Positions 1 through 8,181 of a stretch of 10,698 bases of DNA are shown here, in pieces. This DNA is from Bacteroidales bacterium. Its GTDB lineage: Bacteria > Bacteroidota > Bacteroidia > Bacteroidales > P3. How positions within the stretch are numbered: the stretch's first letter is position 1; every line of letters starts with the position of its first letter. Under the pieces are notes generated by a model. It ran no database searches. It was given only the letters and a program-made list of their open reading frames with translations, and was not told the DNA's origin. Both the position numbers and the translations under genes were made by a program. The DNA is taken from the NCBI GenBank assembly GCA_900771365.1, contig CAAGNU010000239.1:1-10698 (forward strand), read 5' to 3'.

Positions 1-153
1 GTACGACAGGCCCACCCATTCCTCGGTCTTGGTATCAGTGTCCTAAATGATGCGTCCCCAGGTGTTGCCCCAATAGGTGAGCTCCTGTAGGACCTTGGTT
101 TCCTTGTTTCCGGACTTGTTGTCCAGATGTCCCGATGTAGTTGATGCGTACAT
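1..153 (-). CDS. Partial tail gene, C-terminus cut off by contig end
   Basis: Only the first 51 codons are present; the gene runs off the left edge. The ATG at 151-153 is preceded by an AAGGG ribosome site inside the last codons and stop region of the tape measure gene, with about 9 bases between. The reading frame has one in-frame TAG (43-45, residue 37), flanked by sensible protein (TWGRII before, DTDTKTEEW after), so it is read as an amino acid. The visible part is polar, with a Thr/Asn/Lys-rich first 20 residues and a Trp-containing segment after it. I do not recognise the family. Its place directly after the tape measure suggests a distal tail or tail-tip component, by synteny only. Confidence 0.6.
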
Positions 154-165
154 TTAAAATTTCCC

Positions 166-1476
166 TTATCTCTTGACCGAGAGCAGCTCTCTCAATTCAT
201 CCTTGAGCTCTGCCAGTTCCGCAGTATTCTCCTCAATCCTCTCCAAGTGGCGATTGGGAATGTCAAAATCAAGTTTCTCCATAGCTGACGCAATCACCTA
301 TTCACCGTATCTGAAATCAACGCCTGTCATCTGCGTTGGATCCTATATGCTTGCCAGCCTGTCATATCTGCTGATCTTAAATCTGACGTCATTTGAGGCG
401 TTTATCACGTCCCTGCTCGTCTCAGCGTCTATTCCTACCCTAGCCGCTTCAAGTTTGTCAAGGTCCGTGGTTTTCTTATCAAGCACTTCCTTTGCTTTCG
501 CAAGTCTCTCCTCTATAGACCTTCTTTGCTTTATCGCGGCATCAACCATCTATTTATATTGCTTATGTTCTTTGCCTTCTATATGCCATTTTAAAATCCC
601 ACCGAGGAAACTGAAAATGTCTCCACTGGTCGCCGCGTAGTCTTCGAACGACACGTCGGAAATTTTGTCACCATCCTGGGCGACGAGTTTTTCCGCCATT
701 ATTACACTCTTTACCTTTTGCTCAAGTTTTCTGATTAGATCCTCTTGCATCTCTGCATCGGTTTGAGCCTTGTTTATTTGGGCGTCTACCATTTGCAGTT
801 TTCTGTTTCTTGTCTGGACTGCCTGACGTTGTTTATTCGCCGCATCGTCCACATCGTAAAGGGCATTTGTTATTTTCTTTTCTTCATTCGTCGCGCCTGT
901 GTCTTCTAGAAAGTCATTTAATGCGCTCCTACTCAGGTTGTTGGCGTGCACGTTTATATTGTCAAAGCTGTCGGCGACTTTATTCACTACGTCACTCATC
1001 GCCTGGAATAGGGTCAAGTCTTCGGCAAGATTCGCCTGTAGGTTTGCCGTACTTGCAACCATCTTGTCTACACCTTTGATTTGGAGATCCAGACCTTTTT
1101 TAAATGTCTCCGTTGCATTATTCAATTCGTCAAATACTCCAAATCGTTCCAAGGTTGAATTGATAATCGAATGTGTCATATTTGAAAATGCTTCTTTGAT
1201 TCCGGCTGCCACACCTTCCGAATTGCTCTAGATGTCTTCGAAGAATTTGAAAAGCTTCGGGCCAGCGGCCCAGAACAACGCCAGTCCACCAGCGGCACCC
1301 TTTATAAAGGTCATTGCACTCTGGAATGATCCTCCAAGCATATCACCAACCTTGCCGCCAGTGGATCCAGTACGCGCTAACTGGCTTTCAAGTTGTGCTA
1401 TCTGATCCTTTGTAGCCTTGATTCCAGCATTATCCAACGCCGTGACGATCTGTAGTCTGATTTTAGAATTGGCCAT
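166..1476 (-). CDS. Tail tape measure protein (contains four TAG sense codons)
   Basis: Read with TAG as sense this is one 436-residue protein ending in TAA (166-168). Under the standard code it falls into fragments separated by TAG at residues 83, 309, 378 and 393 (1228-1230, 550-552, 343-345, 298-300); all pieces share one frame. Features: an N-terminal segment, a Gly/Ala-rich hydrophobic stretch near residues 50-80 (FIKGAAGGLALFWAAG), then long heptad-like, charged, coiled-coil-prone helices (about 225-320 and 345-435). This fits a tape measure protein, which sets tail length, guides tube assembly and is ejected with DNA. Place after the chaperone also fits. It is short for the family; at about 0.15 nm per residue it would specify a tail near 65 nm. 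The ATG at 1476 overlaps the chaperone gene by 14 bases and has an AGGGGA site upstream. The call rests on position and composition, not on a conserved motif. Confidence 0.7.
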
Positions 1477-2152
1477 TTTCCGATCCCCTGTCTTCGATCT
1501 GCTTTATCATCATACGATATGCTATGTAATCGTCCGCAACGCTCTGCTTGATTGGTATGTGGGCAAGTAGATAGGACTGCATAAGCATATAGGATATATC
1601 ACATTGTGTCCTTGTCATAAGGTCCTCTACAGTGATACCTGAGTACGACGAGACCTTTAGCACCATCGCCCACAAGCTCCTCATCGTTGCATCATCATCA
1701 AGTCTCTCTTTAACCGATTCTGTGTTTGGATTATCGTGGTCCCCGCCATACTTGACCCAGAGCAATCCTTTCCAGAGCTGGTCTTCTGTGCAATTGAGAT
1801 TCCTCTTCCACCGCTTGACTTCCCTGGCAATCTCCCTGTGTGTCTTGTATTTGTTGAGATACTCCACCTCCGTGGCAAAGGCCAGGCTCCAGTAATACAC
1901 CATCATCTTGTCATCGCTGCTAAATGATGCATCCTTGCCATAGCTGTCCCACCATAGGATCTATCCGATGGTTGGCTCGTGCAGCACGGTATTGCCAACA
2001 ACCGCAATCCTTGGCATATTCTGAGGAGTCGTCTCCTTGCCACGCTCGATTTTCTGTGCGAGTGAGTTTAGCTCGACGATCTCCTCGTCCGTCGGATTAC
2101 ACCCGGACGCCCTCAAGGCGTCCAGGTCTGCCTTTGCCATCTTGCTCAGCAC
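1463..2152 (-). CDS. Putative tail assembly chaperone (lambda gpG position)
   Basis: A 229-residue protein with one in-frame TAG at residue 64 (1961-1963), ending in TAA at 1463-1465. The GTG at 2150-2152 is chosen because GGAGG lies 9 bases upstream inside the end of the tail tube gene; an ATG at 2140 (MAKADL) is the alternative and has a poorer site. The N-terminal part is helical with an acidic cluster (PTDEEIVEL); the rest is Trp/Tyr-rich and helical (YYWSLAFATEV, LWKGLLWVKYGG). No catalytic motif is seen. It sits between tail tube and tape measure, where nearly all siphoviruses encode the chaperone that coats the tape measure during tube assembly. Lambda makes a longer form by -1 frameshifting. 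Here the tape measure ATG is in the +1 frame relative to this gene and I find no convincing slippery site. Function is inferred from position. Confidence 0.55.
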
Positions 2153-2156
2153 TCTA

Positions 2157-2828
2157 TCAGGCCTCCACGGCTGTCAGGTACTTGGTAAGAGTCGTCGTCC
2201 AGCTGTACATCGAGCTGTCAGCTCCCGTGCAGGTCCAGTCCGTATTTTGTTTCCAGCCCGTTGCAACTGATATCTCAGGTGACGAGAGCTCGGTTGACGA
2301 CCACATCGTGATATCGACTGTCTCAACACCCTCGACGCTATCGCTTGCAACAGGATCGCCGTTGATCGTGGCTGGTGCGAGATTGACGGCAGCGTCGTAC
2401 TCGGAGGTCTGGAGCGTCAGTGCTGCGCTCTCGGTGTATGTGAACGCGCCAAATGTCAGCGCGTGACGTGCCGGGGATATTGCAACCGGGGTCGTGTTAT
2501 ACGTGCATACGCTCTGTGTTGCTCCGGCCTCTACCTGGACTGCGTCTGCCGTGACAGTTGGCTCCTGTCCGGCACCTGTGGACACGTGGATATGGCTCAG
2601 TGCATATGGAGCGTTGTAGACCTTGCCTAGGACGGCCGAGAGACTGCCCTTGCCAGTGATCGCATACTCTGCCGTAGGAGCCTGTATGTGTCCGTAGTTC
2701 TCCTCGCCGATGTAGGATCCGTTGGATCCGTGGATCAGGAGCGTCTGGTTGCTTGCGTTCTGAGCGTTTGATCTCAACTTGAGGTAGCTGGCAGACAGAC
2801 CAACCAAATTTTCTTTAGCGTTGAACAT
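2157..2828 (-). CDS. Major tail protein (tail tube, lambda gpV position)
   Basis: A 223-residue protein with ATG at 2826-2828 and TGA at 2157-2159. AAGGA lies 7-8 bases upstream of the ATG, a good site that fits a highly expressed gene. The sequence is beta-rich and Thr/Ser/Ala-rich, with short alternating strands and few charged clusters, as in tail tube proteins that stack as hexameric rings. The C-terminal half (VDITMWSS to WSCTGADSSMYSW-type residues) looks like a further beta-domain, possibly an Ig-like add-on as in lambda gpV; that is inference. It contains eight glutamines, all CAA/CAG, and no in-frame TAG. The next gene starts within its final codons, suggesting translational coupling. 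Confidence 0.65.
   Translation of the reverse strand: MFNAKENLVGLSASYLKLRSNAQNASNQTLLIHGSNGSYIGEENYGHIQAPTAEYAITGKGSLSAVLGKVYNAPYALSHIHVSTGAGQEPTVTADAVQVEAGATQSVCTYNTTPVAISPARHALTFGAFTYTESAALTLQTSEYDAAVNLAPATINGDPVASDSVEGVETVDITMWSSTELSSPEISVATGWKQNTDWTCTGADSSMYSWTTTLTKYLTAVEA
2162..2166 (-). promoter_or_regulatory. Ribosome binding site deciding the chaperone GTG start
   Basis: The minus strand reads GGAGG here, 9 bases before the GTG at 2152 and inside the last codons of the tail tube gene. It is the strongest Shine-Dalgarno match near this gene start, so GTG is preferred over the internal ATG at 2140. It implies that translation of the chaperone is coupled to termination of the tail tube gene at 2157. 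Confidence 0.5.
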
Positions 2829-2875
2829 TTCTTTTTTCCTTTTTAATGCTATTTAAATTTCCAAATGATGTGTCA

Positions 2876-3337
2876 TCAATCCTGGATGATTCCGTAGATG
2901 GTGAAAATTTGTGTGAAACTCCACAGGCACTCCTGCTTGTCGACTCCGCAGTCGCCTCCTTCGAGGACATAGCCAGTCGGCTCGTATTCACCTGGGAGTA
3001 CAAAGTCCGGATAGTACGCCTCCTGGCATTTCTACCAGTGGTGAAACACTCGTGATATGATGTCCGTGACGTCAAGATATCCCTGTCCCTTGTAGTCCAT
3101 ATCGGAGCGGACGAGGAGATTGACCTCGACCTGTATCGAGGCGTCCGGGATAGTCGGTGTCTCGTATGACCGTGGTCTGGCCTTGACTGTCAACACTCCG
3201 GTCTGACAGTCCTCCATACCCTTGATCTCGGATCCAGGTTGCCAGGCTCCGATGATCTGGATGTCGGTGACACCTCTGGCCTTTAGGGCCTGGTCGATCT
3301 TGTCGATCACCTTCTTCTCTAGCTTCTGTTCGATCAT
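2876..3337 (-). CDS. Putative tail terminator / tail completion protein (lambda gpU position)
   Basis: A 153-residue protein, ATG at 3335-3337, TGA at 2876-2878, with one TAG at residue 102 (3032-3034). The TAG splits FHHW from KCQEAYYPDF; both sides read as the same protein, and without readthrough the last third would be lost. The N-terminus is helical and charged (EQKLEKKVIDKIDQALKARG), followed by alternating strands (VEVNLLVRSDM), and the middle resembles the alpha/beta layout of small tail-terminator proteins. The start overlaps nothing: it lies 5 bases after the TGA of the gene before. It sits directly upstream of the tail tube gene, where lambda has Z, U and V. Role (capping the finished tube and joining it to the head) is inferred from position and size. 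A 47-base gap follows before the tail tube gene. Confidence 0.5.
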
Positions 3338-3342
3338 AAAAT

Positions 3343-4158
3343 TCACTTCTTCTTTTTGATCTCCGGGAACGGGGTCGGGAGCTTGTCGGCATCCAGAAAG
3401 CCCTTGCGCTGTAGCATCTTGTTGATCTTTCCGGTTGTCGAGTTGCACGCCTTTTTGATGCACGTGTCTACCATCGCCGCACCTCCCTTTAGGGCCAGCA
3501 TCGCATATCTGAGGTTGTCGTCCAGGAGCAGCCCGTAGGTCCCCTGTGTGCCTTTAGTCTGGCCCTTGATCGTCTTTAGCGTCGTGACCTCGGATGCCTT
3601 GAGGGCGACGATTGGATCCGTGACGGCGTCTCGTGCGTCTGTTGTTGCAGCGGTTTTCATCATCAGGACCGTGAGGGCTTTTTTAGCGAGTCCGGCATAT
3701 CTGAGGGCTCTCCGGCGCGTAAACTCCTGTGCGTACTTCTTTGCGCTGCTCACGTCTGGAGCTACAATCAAATACTCTTTTGACGTGTGGAGGTCTTTGT
3801 GTCTGTATACCTGGCAGTCTCCGAATTTTGCGCCACTCCGGACACAGAGCATTTTCTCCGGACCAGTGTATCGAGGTCCGTGCGAGGATCCGACTCTCAG
3901 GCAGACAACCGGGAGGGCCTTGCCTTTGCGCCACATACTCGGGACGAGCCTCGGCTCGGCCACGACGTCGACCTTGATTTTGCTGGCCTTGACCTGGGTA
4001 GTGGCTGCGCGTAGCGACTTGAGCGCGTCGATTACCATTGCCGCAACGGACTTGTCTGCGGACTCGTGCATATACGCCATCCGCTTGGCCAGGACGTCGC
4101 CAAATACCTTGAGCGTCTTGCCGTTTGCGTCTGCGTTTATATGGACCTTGACAGCCAT
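3343..4158 (-). CDS. Putative head-tail joining / tail completion protein (lambda gpZ or HK97 gp10 position)
   Basis: A 271-residue, strongly basic protein with no in-frame TAG, ATG at 4156-4158, TGA at 3343-3345. Its ATG overlaps the preceding stop by one base (TAATG on the minus strand), a sign of coupled translation. The N-terminal 60 residues form Ala/Lys-rich helices (ALKSLRAATTQVKASKI); the middle has short strands (LPVVCLRVG, EYLIVAP); the last third again is helical, ending in a Lys run (EIKKKK). I recognise no catalytic motif. The slot between the head-tail adaptor and the tail terminator is the one used by lambda Z or HK97 gp10-like proteins, but 271 residues is longer than those usually are, so it may be a clade-specific version. 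A plus-strand ORF of similar length covers this gene and is a shadow. Confidence 0.45.
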   Translation of the reverse strand: MAVKVHINADANGKTLKVFGDVLAKRMAYMHESADKSVAAMVIDALKSLRAATTQVKASKIKVDVVAEPRLVPSMWRKGKALPVVCLRVGSSHGPRYTGPEKMLCVRSGAKFGDCQVYRHKDLHTSKEYLIVAPDVSSAKKYAQEFTRRRALRYAGLAKKALTVLMMKTAATTDARDAVTDPIVALKASEVTTLKTIKGQTKGTQGTYGLLLDDNLRYAMLALKGGAAMVDTCIKKACNSTTGKINKMLQRKGFLDADKLPTPFPEIKKKK

Positions 4159-4493
4159 TACTTTTTGATTTCCCGTGCCGTGATGATCCAGTCCATCAGC
4201 TCGTCTTTACGGACCTGCTGGATCGTGTATTTGCGCCCGGCCATTTCCGGGCGGGTTATGACGTCTCCACGACGTAGAGACCTGACGTAGTCGCAGTCGC
4301 ATTTCTTTGTGACCACGGTGATCGTCTCCGCGTTTGCGTCGAGTGCCTCGGTTGAAAAAGGATCGTCCGTGATGGAGATAAAGACGCAGACCGTCAGGGT
4401 CTGTCGTGTGTTGTCAGACTTTTTCTCGACGACGATTTTCTCATCCATCATCGGAGCATAGGCTTTCTCGGATTTTTTCCAGGGGCTTGTCAT
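4158..4493 (-). CDS. Putative head-tail adaptor / head closure protein (lambda FII-like position)
   Basis: A 111-residue protein, ATG at 4491-4493, TAA at 4158-4160, without in-frame TAG. The C-terminal half (RRGDVITRPEMAGRKYTIQQV, then MDWIITAREIKK) is strand-rich with a turn, like small beta-barrel head-closure proteins that ring the portal neck. It is the first gene after the capsid terminator, so its mRNA depends on terminator read-through unless a promoter is hidden in the 75-base gap. No clear GGAGG precedes the ATG; only a GAG about 15 bases upstream is seen, so translation may be modest. Assignment is by size, place and fold impression only. Confidence 0.45.
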   Translation of the reverse strand: MTSPWKKSEKAYAPMMDEKIVVEKKSDNTRQTLTVCVFISITDDPFSTEALDANAETITVVTKKCDCDYVRSLRRGDVITRPEMAGRKYTIQQVRKDELMDWIITAREIKK

Positions 4494-4510
4494 CGTGTAC
4501 TACTTACTCG

Positions 4511-4550
4511 TCAAAAAGGAAAAACCACCCGGCCTCAAGCCGGGTGGTTT
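4511..4550 (-). terminator. Rho-independent terminator after the major capsid gene
   Basis: Positions 4522-4533 and 4539-4550 form a perfect 12-bp inverted repeat (AAACCACCCGGC with its complement) around a 5-base loop. On the minus strand the stem is followed by TTTTTCCTTTTTGA (4524 down to 4511), a good U-tract. On the plus strand the U-tract is poor, so it acts for the minus strand. It lies 21 bases after the capsid stop and 18 bases before the next ATG, in the middle of the late operon. Partial termination here would yield more capsid mRNA than downstream tail mRNA; that consequence is inferred. Confidence 0.85.
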
Positions 4551-4570
4551 GGTTCGTCTTGTTTAGACGA

Positions 4571-5419
4571 TTAGACGAGGCGGACAGCCTTGCCAGACTG
4601 GAGGACAGCCGCGCCGACGAGGATGTCGCCGCCGAGGAGGGCCTTGCCAAAGCACTGGTGTTCGAAGCTGCGGAAGCCGATTCCGATGCCGTTAGGATCC
4701 TCGACAGTCCACGTGGAGTCGTATCCGTTTATGGCTGGCTTGTTGACTCTCGTGACGACGCCAGCGACTCCGTACGGGACGATCAGGCCCTTCATTCCTG
4801 TTGGAAGCGCACCTGTCATCTGGACGGCCTTGAATCCGTAGAGACCTTCGATCATACCGTTGCGGATGGCCTCTGGACCACCGTAAACATTGGCGTCGAG
4901 TGTTGACATCAGACTGCCAAAGGACTCGGCGTTAAGGACGAGCGTGCACTGATACGGATCGATTCCGTTGTCGTCGCAGACCTTCATCAGGCCAGCAAAA
5001 GCGGCCTTTGTCGTAGGCATCGTCGCGCTGACCGTGTTGTCGGTGGTGAATTTGCTGTAGACATACTTTTCGGCGTCGAGCGCAAGCTTGCCAGCGATTG
5101 CAGCTGCACCGTCACGGACGAAATTTATGTCAGCTTCGCCGTTGACCGTGTCAGGGAGCTGGATCGTGTTGATATAGTGCTTTTCGAGCGTGATGACCGC
5201 GCCGTCGAGGCTGTTCGCGCCATTGCACCAGTCCTTTGTGCCCTCTACAAATTCAGCGGAAGCTGAGAGGTTGTACACAGGGACGGCTACCGCACCGTAG
5301 TGCACTCCGGACTCTGGAGAGAAGTTGTGAGCAAATGTCTTGAACTGACTGAGATGACGCTCAACTGCGATTACAGCCGACTCGGAAGCGGCCTTGATTG
5401 CTAGATCGGAAATTGCCAT
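4571..5419 (-). CDS. Major capsid protein, HK97-fold type
   Basis: A 282-residue protein with ATG at 5417-5419 and TAA at 4571-4573. The order scaffold, then capsid, then terminator supports the call. The sequence is alanine/glycine-rich with features seen in HK97-fold coat proteins: a long helix with conserved acidic start (FVRDGAAAIAGKLALDAEKYVYSKF region), then LVLNAESFGSLMS and a strand-rich C-terminus with a hydrophobic P-domain/A-domain (KGLIVPYGVAGVVTRV). There is no N-terminal delta-domain longer than about 40 residues, as expected where a separate scaffold (the fused gene before) is used. All six glutamines are CAA/CAG and no TAG occurs in the gene, although its neighbours have several. 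Gap to the scaffold stop is 10 bases, with AAGG about 8 bases before the ATG overlapping that stop. Its length is below lambda gpE (341). Confidence 0.7.
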   Translation of the reverse strand: MAISDLAIKAASESAVIAVERHLSQFKTFAHNFSPESGVHYGAVAVPVYNLSASAEFVEGTKDWCNGANSLDGAVITLEKHYINTIQLPDTVNGEADINFVRDGAAAIAGKLALDAEKYVYSKFTTDNTVSATMPTTKAAFAGLMKVCDDNGIDPYQCTLVLNAESFGSLMSTLDANVYGGPEAIRNGMIEGLYGFKAVQMTGALPTGMKGLIVPYGVAGVVTRVNKPAINGYDSTWTVEDPNGIGIGFRSFEHQCFGKALLGGDILVGAAVLQSGKAVRLV

Positions 5420-5429
5420 TTTATTAGCC

Positions 5430-6581
5430 TTACTTGTTTGTGATTTTTAGGATGTTGTTGTTTGCCTTTAGATAGTTTTTAAAGGCCTTGCCTGTGAGAT
5501 CACCCCAGCCACTCGGCTTGGATGCTACAGGACTTGCATTTACGTCGGCGTTCAGCGTCGCCAGCGCAGAGGTTTTCTCCTCCAAAGCTGATGCGGTTGT
5601 GCGCAATTCTTTTTCGGTTTCTGATAGCTTGGACGTGAGGCTGGTGAGCTCGGCCTTGACCGTGTTCAGTTCCTCTTCCTTTGCTACGAGCTGATTTTTA
5701 AAATCGTTTACCTGGGCCTGCATCTTGGACTGCATCCCGGAGACTCTCTTGTCGACCTCGGCCCTGGGGACTGAGTCCTCCTCCGGCTTTTTCGTGCATT
5801 CGTCGAGCTGTGCCTTGAGATCTTCGACGAGCTTTTCAAGCTCTGCTATTCGCGCGTCACGAGGATCCTCCTCCGGTGTTTCCTCTTCCGGCTTTTCCTC
5901 TTCGACTGGAGCCTCGACTGGAGTCTCTTCCTTTTCAACCTCTTCAGTCACTTCGACTGGATCCGGTTTCTTTTCTTCTTCGATTTGCATAATGTCTTTC
6001 GGTGTGTTGAACCACCCATACTTACTCACGTCGACACGCGCCGCATATCTCGTATCGGACTCAACCTCGATCACGCTGCAATTGAGACCATACTGTCCGG
6101 CCTCGGATCCTAGGATCCAGGTCTCGGCATCAAGCATCTCGACGATCTCGTCGTCGGTCCTGTCGAATTTAGTTTTGTAGACAGAGACGAGCGTCTTGGT
6201 TAACGTCTCAAGGACCTGGGCCTCGCGCCTCAGATCCTGGGAGTTGCCCTACACGCAGCTCCACGGCCTGTGTATCATCAAACAGGCGTTTGACTCCATC
6301 ACGAGCTCGTCACAAGCACAGGCGATTGCCGATGCCATCGAGGCTGCGATTCCGACGACTCTGGCTGTTGTGTGGTGTCCATCTGACTGCGCCTTGCGGA
6401 GCATCCCGATCATAGCGTTGCCAGCCAGTACGTCTCCGCCACAGCTAGTGATCACGAGCTCTATCGGCTCTCCGGCCTCTAGGCCGTCGAGCCTCTCTTT
6501 TAAATTGGAAACACAGAAATCTTCTGGCGTTTCCTTTTCGGCCTATGTGTTGCAGATTGCACCAAGTATCTCAATCGTCAT
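5430..6581 (-). CDS. ClpP-type prohead protease fused to scaffold (lambda C/Nu3-like)
   Basis: A 383-residue protein read through TAG at residues 13 and 111 (6543-6545 and 6249-6251); TAA ends it at 5430-5432. The protease domain (about 1-190) carries the ClpP/S14 triad: Ser81 in GIAASMAS, His104 in LMIHRPW, Asp151 in MLDAETW, with spacing of 23 and 47 residues, close to that of E. coli ClpP (25 and 49). SCGGDV (46-51) corresponds to the usual SPGGDV loop, with Cys in place of Pro. Then come an acidic Glu/Pro linker (about 200-241), a long coiled coil (about 244-345) and a basic tail (KAFKNYLKANNNILKITNK), typical of a scaffold. In lambda a scaffold, Nu3, starts inside C; here an ATG at 5990 (residue 198) could do so but has only a weak upstream site. 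The gene starts at ATG 6581, one base after the portal TAA, with GGAG 10 bases upstream. Confidence 0.88.
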
Positions 6582-6582
6582 T

Positions 6583-8172
6583 TTATATGTTCTCCGTAGT
6601 TTTAGAGATCTCTGTCTGACCACCAGAGATCATCAGATCCGCCGGAGGCGTTATTCCATTTTCAAGCATCCACCTGCGCTCGTATGCTGTCTGGATGAGC
6701 TTGTGTTTCCAGTCGTTACCGAGGACGTCCTTGTACGTCTTGGTCATATTACGCAGCTGGAGTCCGATGGCGTTGGCGTGTGCTACTTCATCGAGCTCGT
6801 CGATGGACGGCCAGCTCCAGGTGATCCCTGATAGCCAGTTTTCCGGGAGTCTCTCCGGATCGAGCTCTCCGAGCCTCACGAGCCTCCTGACGAAGCGCAC
6901 GAAGATCCAGTCGCAGATCTGCTCCAACCATTTCTGGCCCTCGACAAATGCTGGAGCCGTCATCAGCTGCTGTGCTCTGAAATCCGCGCCTGTCGGCATC
7001 AACGTCGCAAATGCCTGTGAGAGTCCAAAGACAGCCGAGCTCCGCCCGGCAAGCCACTCGACAAACTCCTGGATCCTCTCGTTTGGATGGTTTGTGTTGA
7101 GCAGCTCCATCTTGTAGTCGTCAGGCAGCTGCTCGTAAACGATCCCGCAAGATCTGGCTTTCTAAAAGCTGATCGTCTGCTGCCCCATCGTCCACTCGGC
7201 CTGTGCCGCAGCCTGGATCTCCTCGTCAGTCATCCCCTCGATTTCTGCGCTGTCAAACGTTGCAGGGAGCTCGACGTCCTGGGACTTTCCTGTGTGGATG
7301 ATCTGTGCAAACGTCTGGGCGTTTTTCTTCGCCGCCTGGAGCTCATATCCACAGAGATCCTCCAGGTCTGTTATTGTGGCTACGGACGCAGCTGCAGGTG
7401 ATATTCCACGACCCTGTGCCGCGCGCCAGACATTACTGGGTTGAATCCACATCGAGTGGTATATATCAACGTCCGGATCACGACGGAGAAAATAGCATTT
7501 GTCGGCGTCGAAAATTTCCTTTCCGCGACAGGCCCTTGATACCACCGTTCCGATCCACCTGTCATTTGCATTATAGACTTTGCCGAGGGACTGACGGGCT
7601 CTCTTGCCATACTTGCGCTCAAGCGTAGCCTGGTCTACGGATCCGATCTCGTCCGACTCGTAGATTAGGAGCTTGCCGGAGTCCTCGACGAGGCCGTCAT
7701 CATACAGGATTACGCAGTCGCCGCCACAGACCATTTCGTGGAGCACGAGCTTGAGAGTCTGGTTTAGCGTGAGCCCATCGAAAAAGTCCGCAGATCTTGT
7801 CCAGGCTGCAAAGTGTGATTTGACATAGTCGGTCAGTTTCTGGTCTTCCCAGTCTATGATGACCTTGCCACCCTTGGTCCCGACGACGTTGTAGTCTAGC
7901 TGTTTGAGGATCGTATTAAATGTGGCAGAGTTACGGACAGCATTGCGTGTGAGATCGAGGAGCCGTCCGCGTCTGTGGCTGTCGAGATAGTGATCCTCTC
8001 CATAGAGCTCAGTAAAGCCACGTTCGCGCTGACTTTCATCAAAGCCGGAAACGACCTTGTACCTCGGCCCGCCCATCGCCATTATCTTACGCGCAACCTA
8101 TGTCTGTTGGTCCTTTGTGAGATCCGACCACTTTGGTGCCTTGTTTTTACGTCCGAAAAAATTAAATCTCAT
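6583..8172 (-). CDS. Portal protein, lambda gpB family
   Basis: With TAG as sense at residues 25 and 337 (8098-8100, 7162-7164) this is a 529-residue portal, almost the length of lambda gpB (533). The standard code would leave three pieces: a 24-codon start, a 306-codon middle and a long tail. Signature parts of the lambda-type portal family (Phage_portal_2) are visible: the N-terminal helical region with HRRGRLLDLTRNAVRNSATF, the central wing/stem residues, and the C-terminal stretch with IVYEQLPDDYK, then NHPNERIQEFVEWLAGRSSAVFGL. It forms the dodecameric ring at one capsid vertex through which DNA passes. The ATG at 8170-8172 follows a GAGG site overlapping the gpW stop (TGAGGA), and TAA at 6583-6585 sits directly before the protease ATG. 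Confidence 0.93.
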
Positions 8173-8177
8173 TTGGT

Positions 8178-8181
8178 CCTC
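8178..8181 (-). promoter_or_regulatory. Ribosome binding site overlapping the gpW stop and deciding the portal start
   Basis: On the minus strand TGAGGA contains the gpW-like TGA and a GAGG five bases before the portal ATG at 8172. This makes the ATG at 8172 the start, 24 codons before the first TAG, and not the ATG at 8082 that a standard-code gene call would pick. Termination and initiation are coupled. Confidence 0.7.

Noticed and set aside
173..640. A 155-codon serine-rich plus-strand frame
   Set aside because: It is the antisense of the tape measure coiled coil; serine richness comes from complementing Glu/Leu-rich heptads.
1463..1500. A lambda-type -1 frameshift from chaperone into an extended form
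   Set aside because: No G-GGA-AAG-like slippery site is seen, and the overlapping tape measure ATG is in the +1 frame, so simple overlap is the better reading.
2815..3075. An 86-codon minus-strand frame in another register
   Set aside because: It overlaps the last third of the tail terminator-like gene once TAG at 3032 is read as sense, and is an arginine/serine-rich out-of-frame shadow.
3548..4168. A 206-codon plus-strand open frame
   Set aside because: It lies entirely opposite the 271-residue minus-strand gene, has no ribosome site or neighbours on the same strand, and its composition is that of an antisense frame.
6473..6486. A 5-bp CGGCC/GGCCG hairpin with a 4-base loop
   Set aside because: It is inside the protease coding region, has no U-tract, and is explained by the codons.
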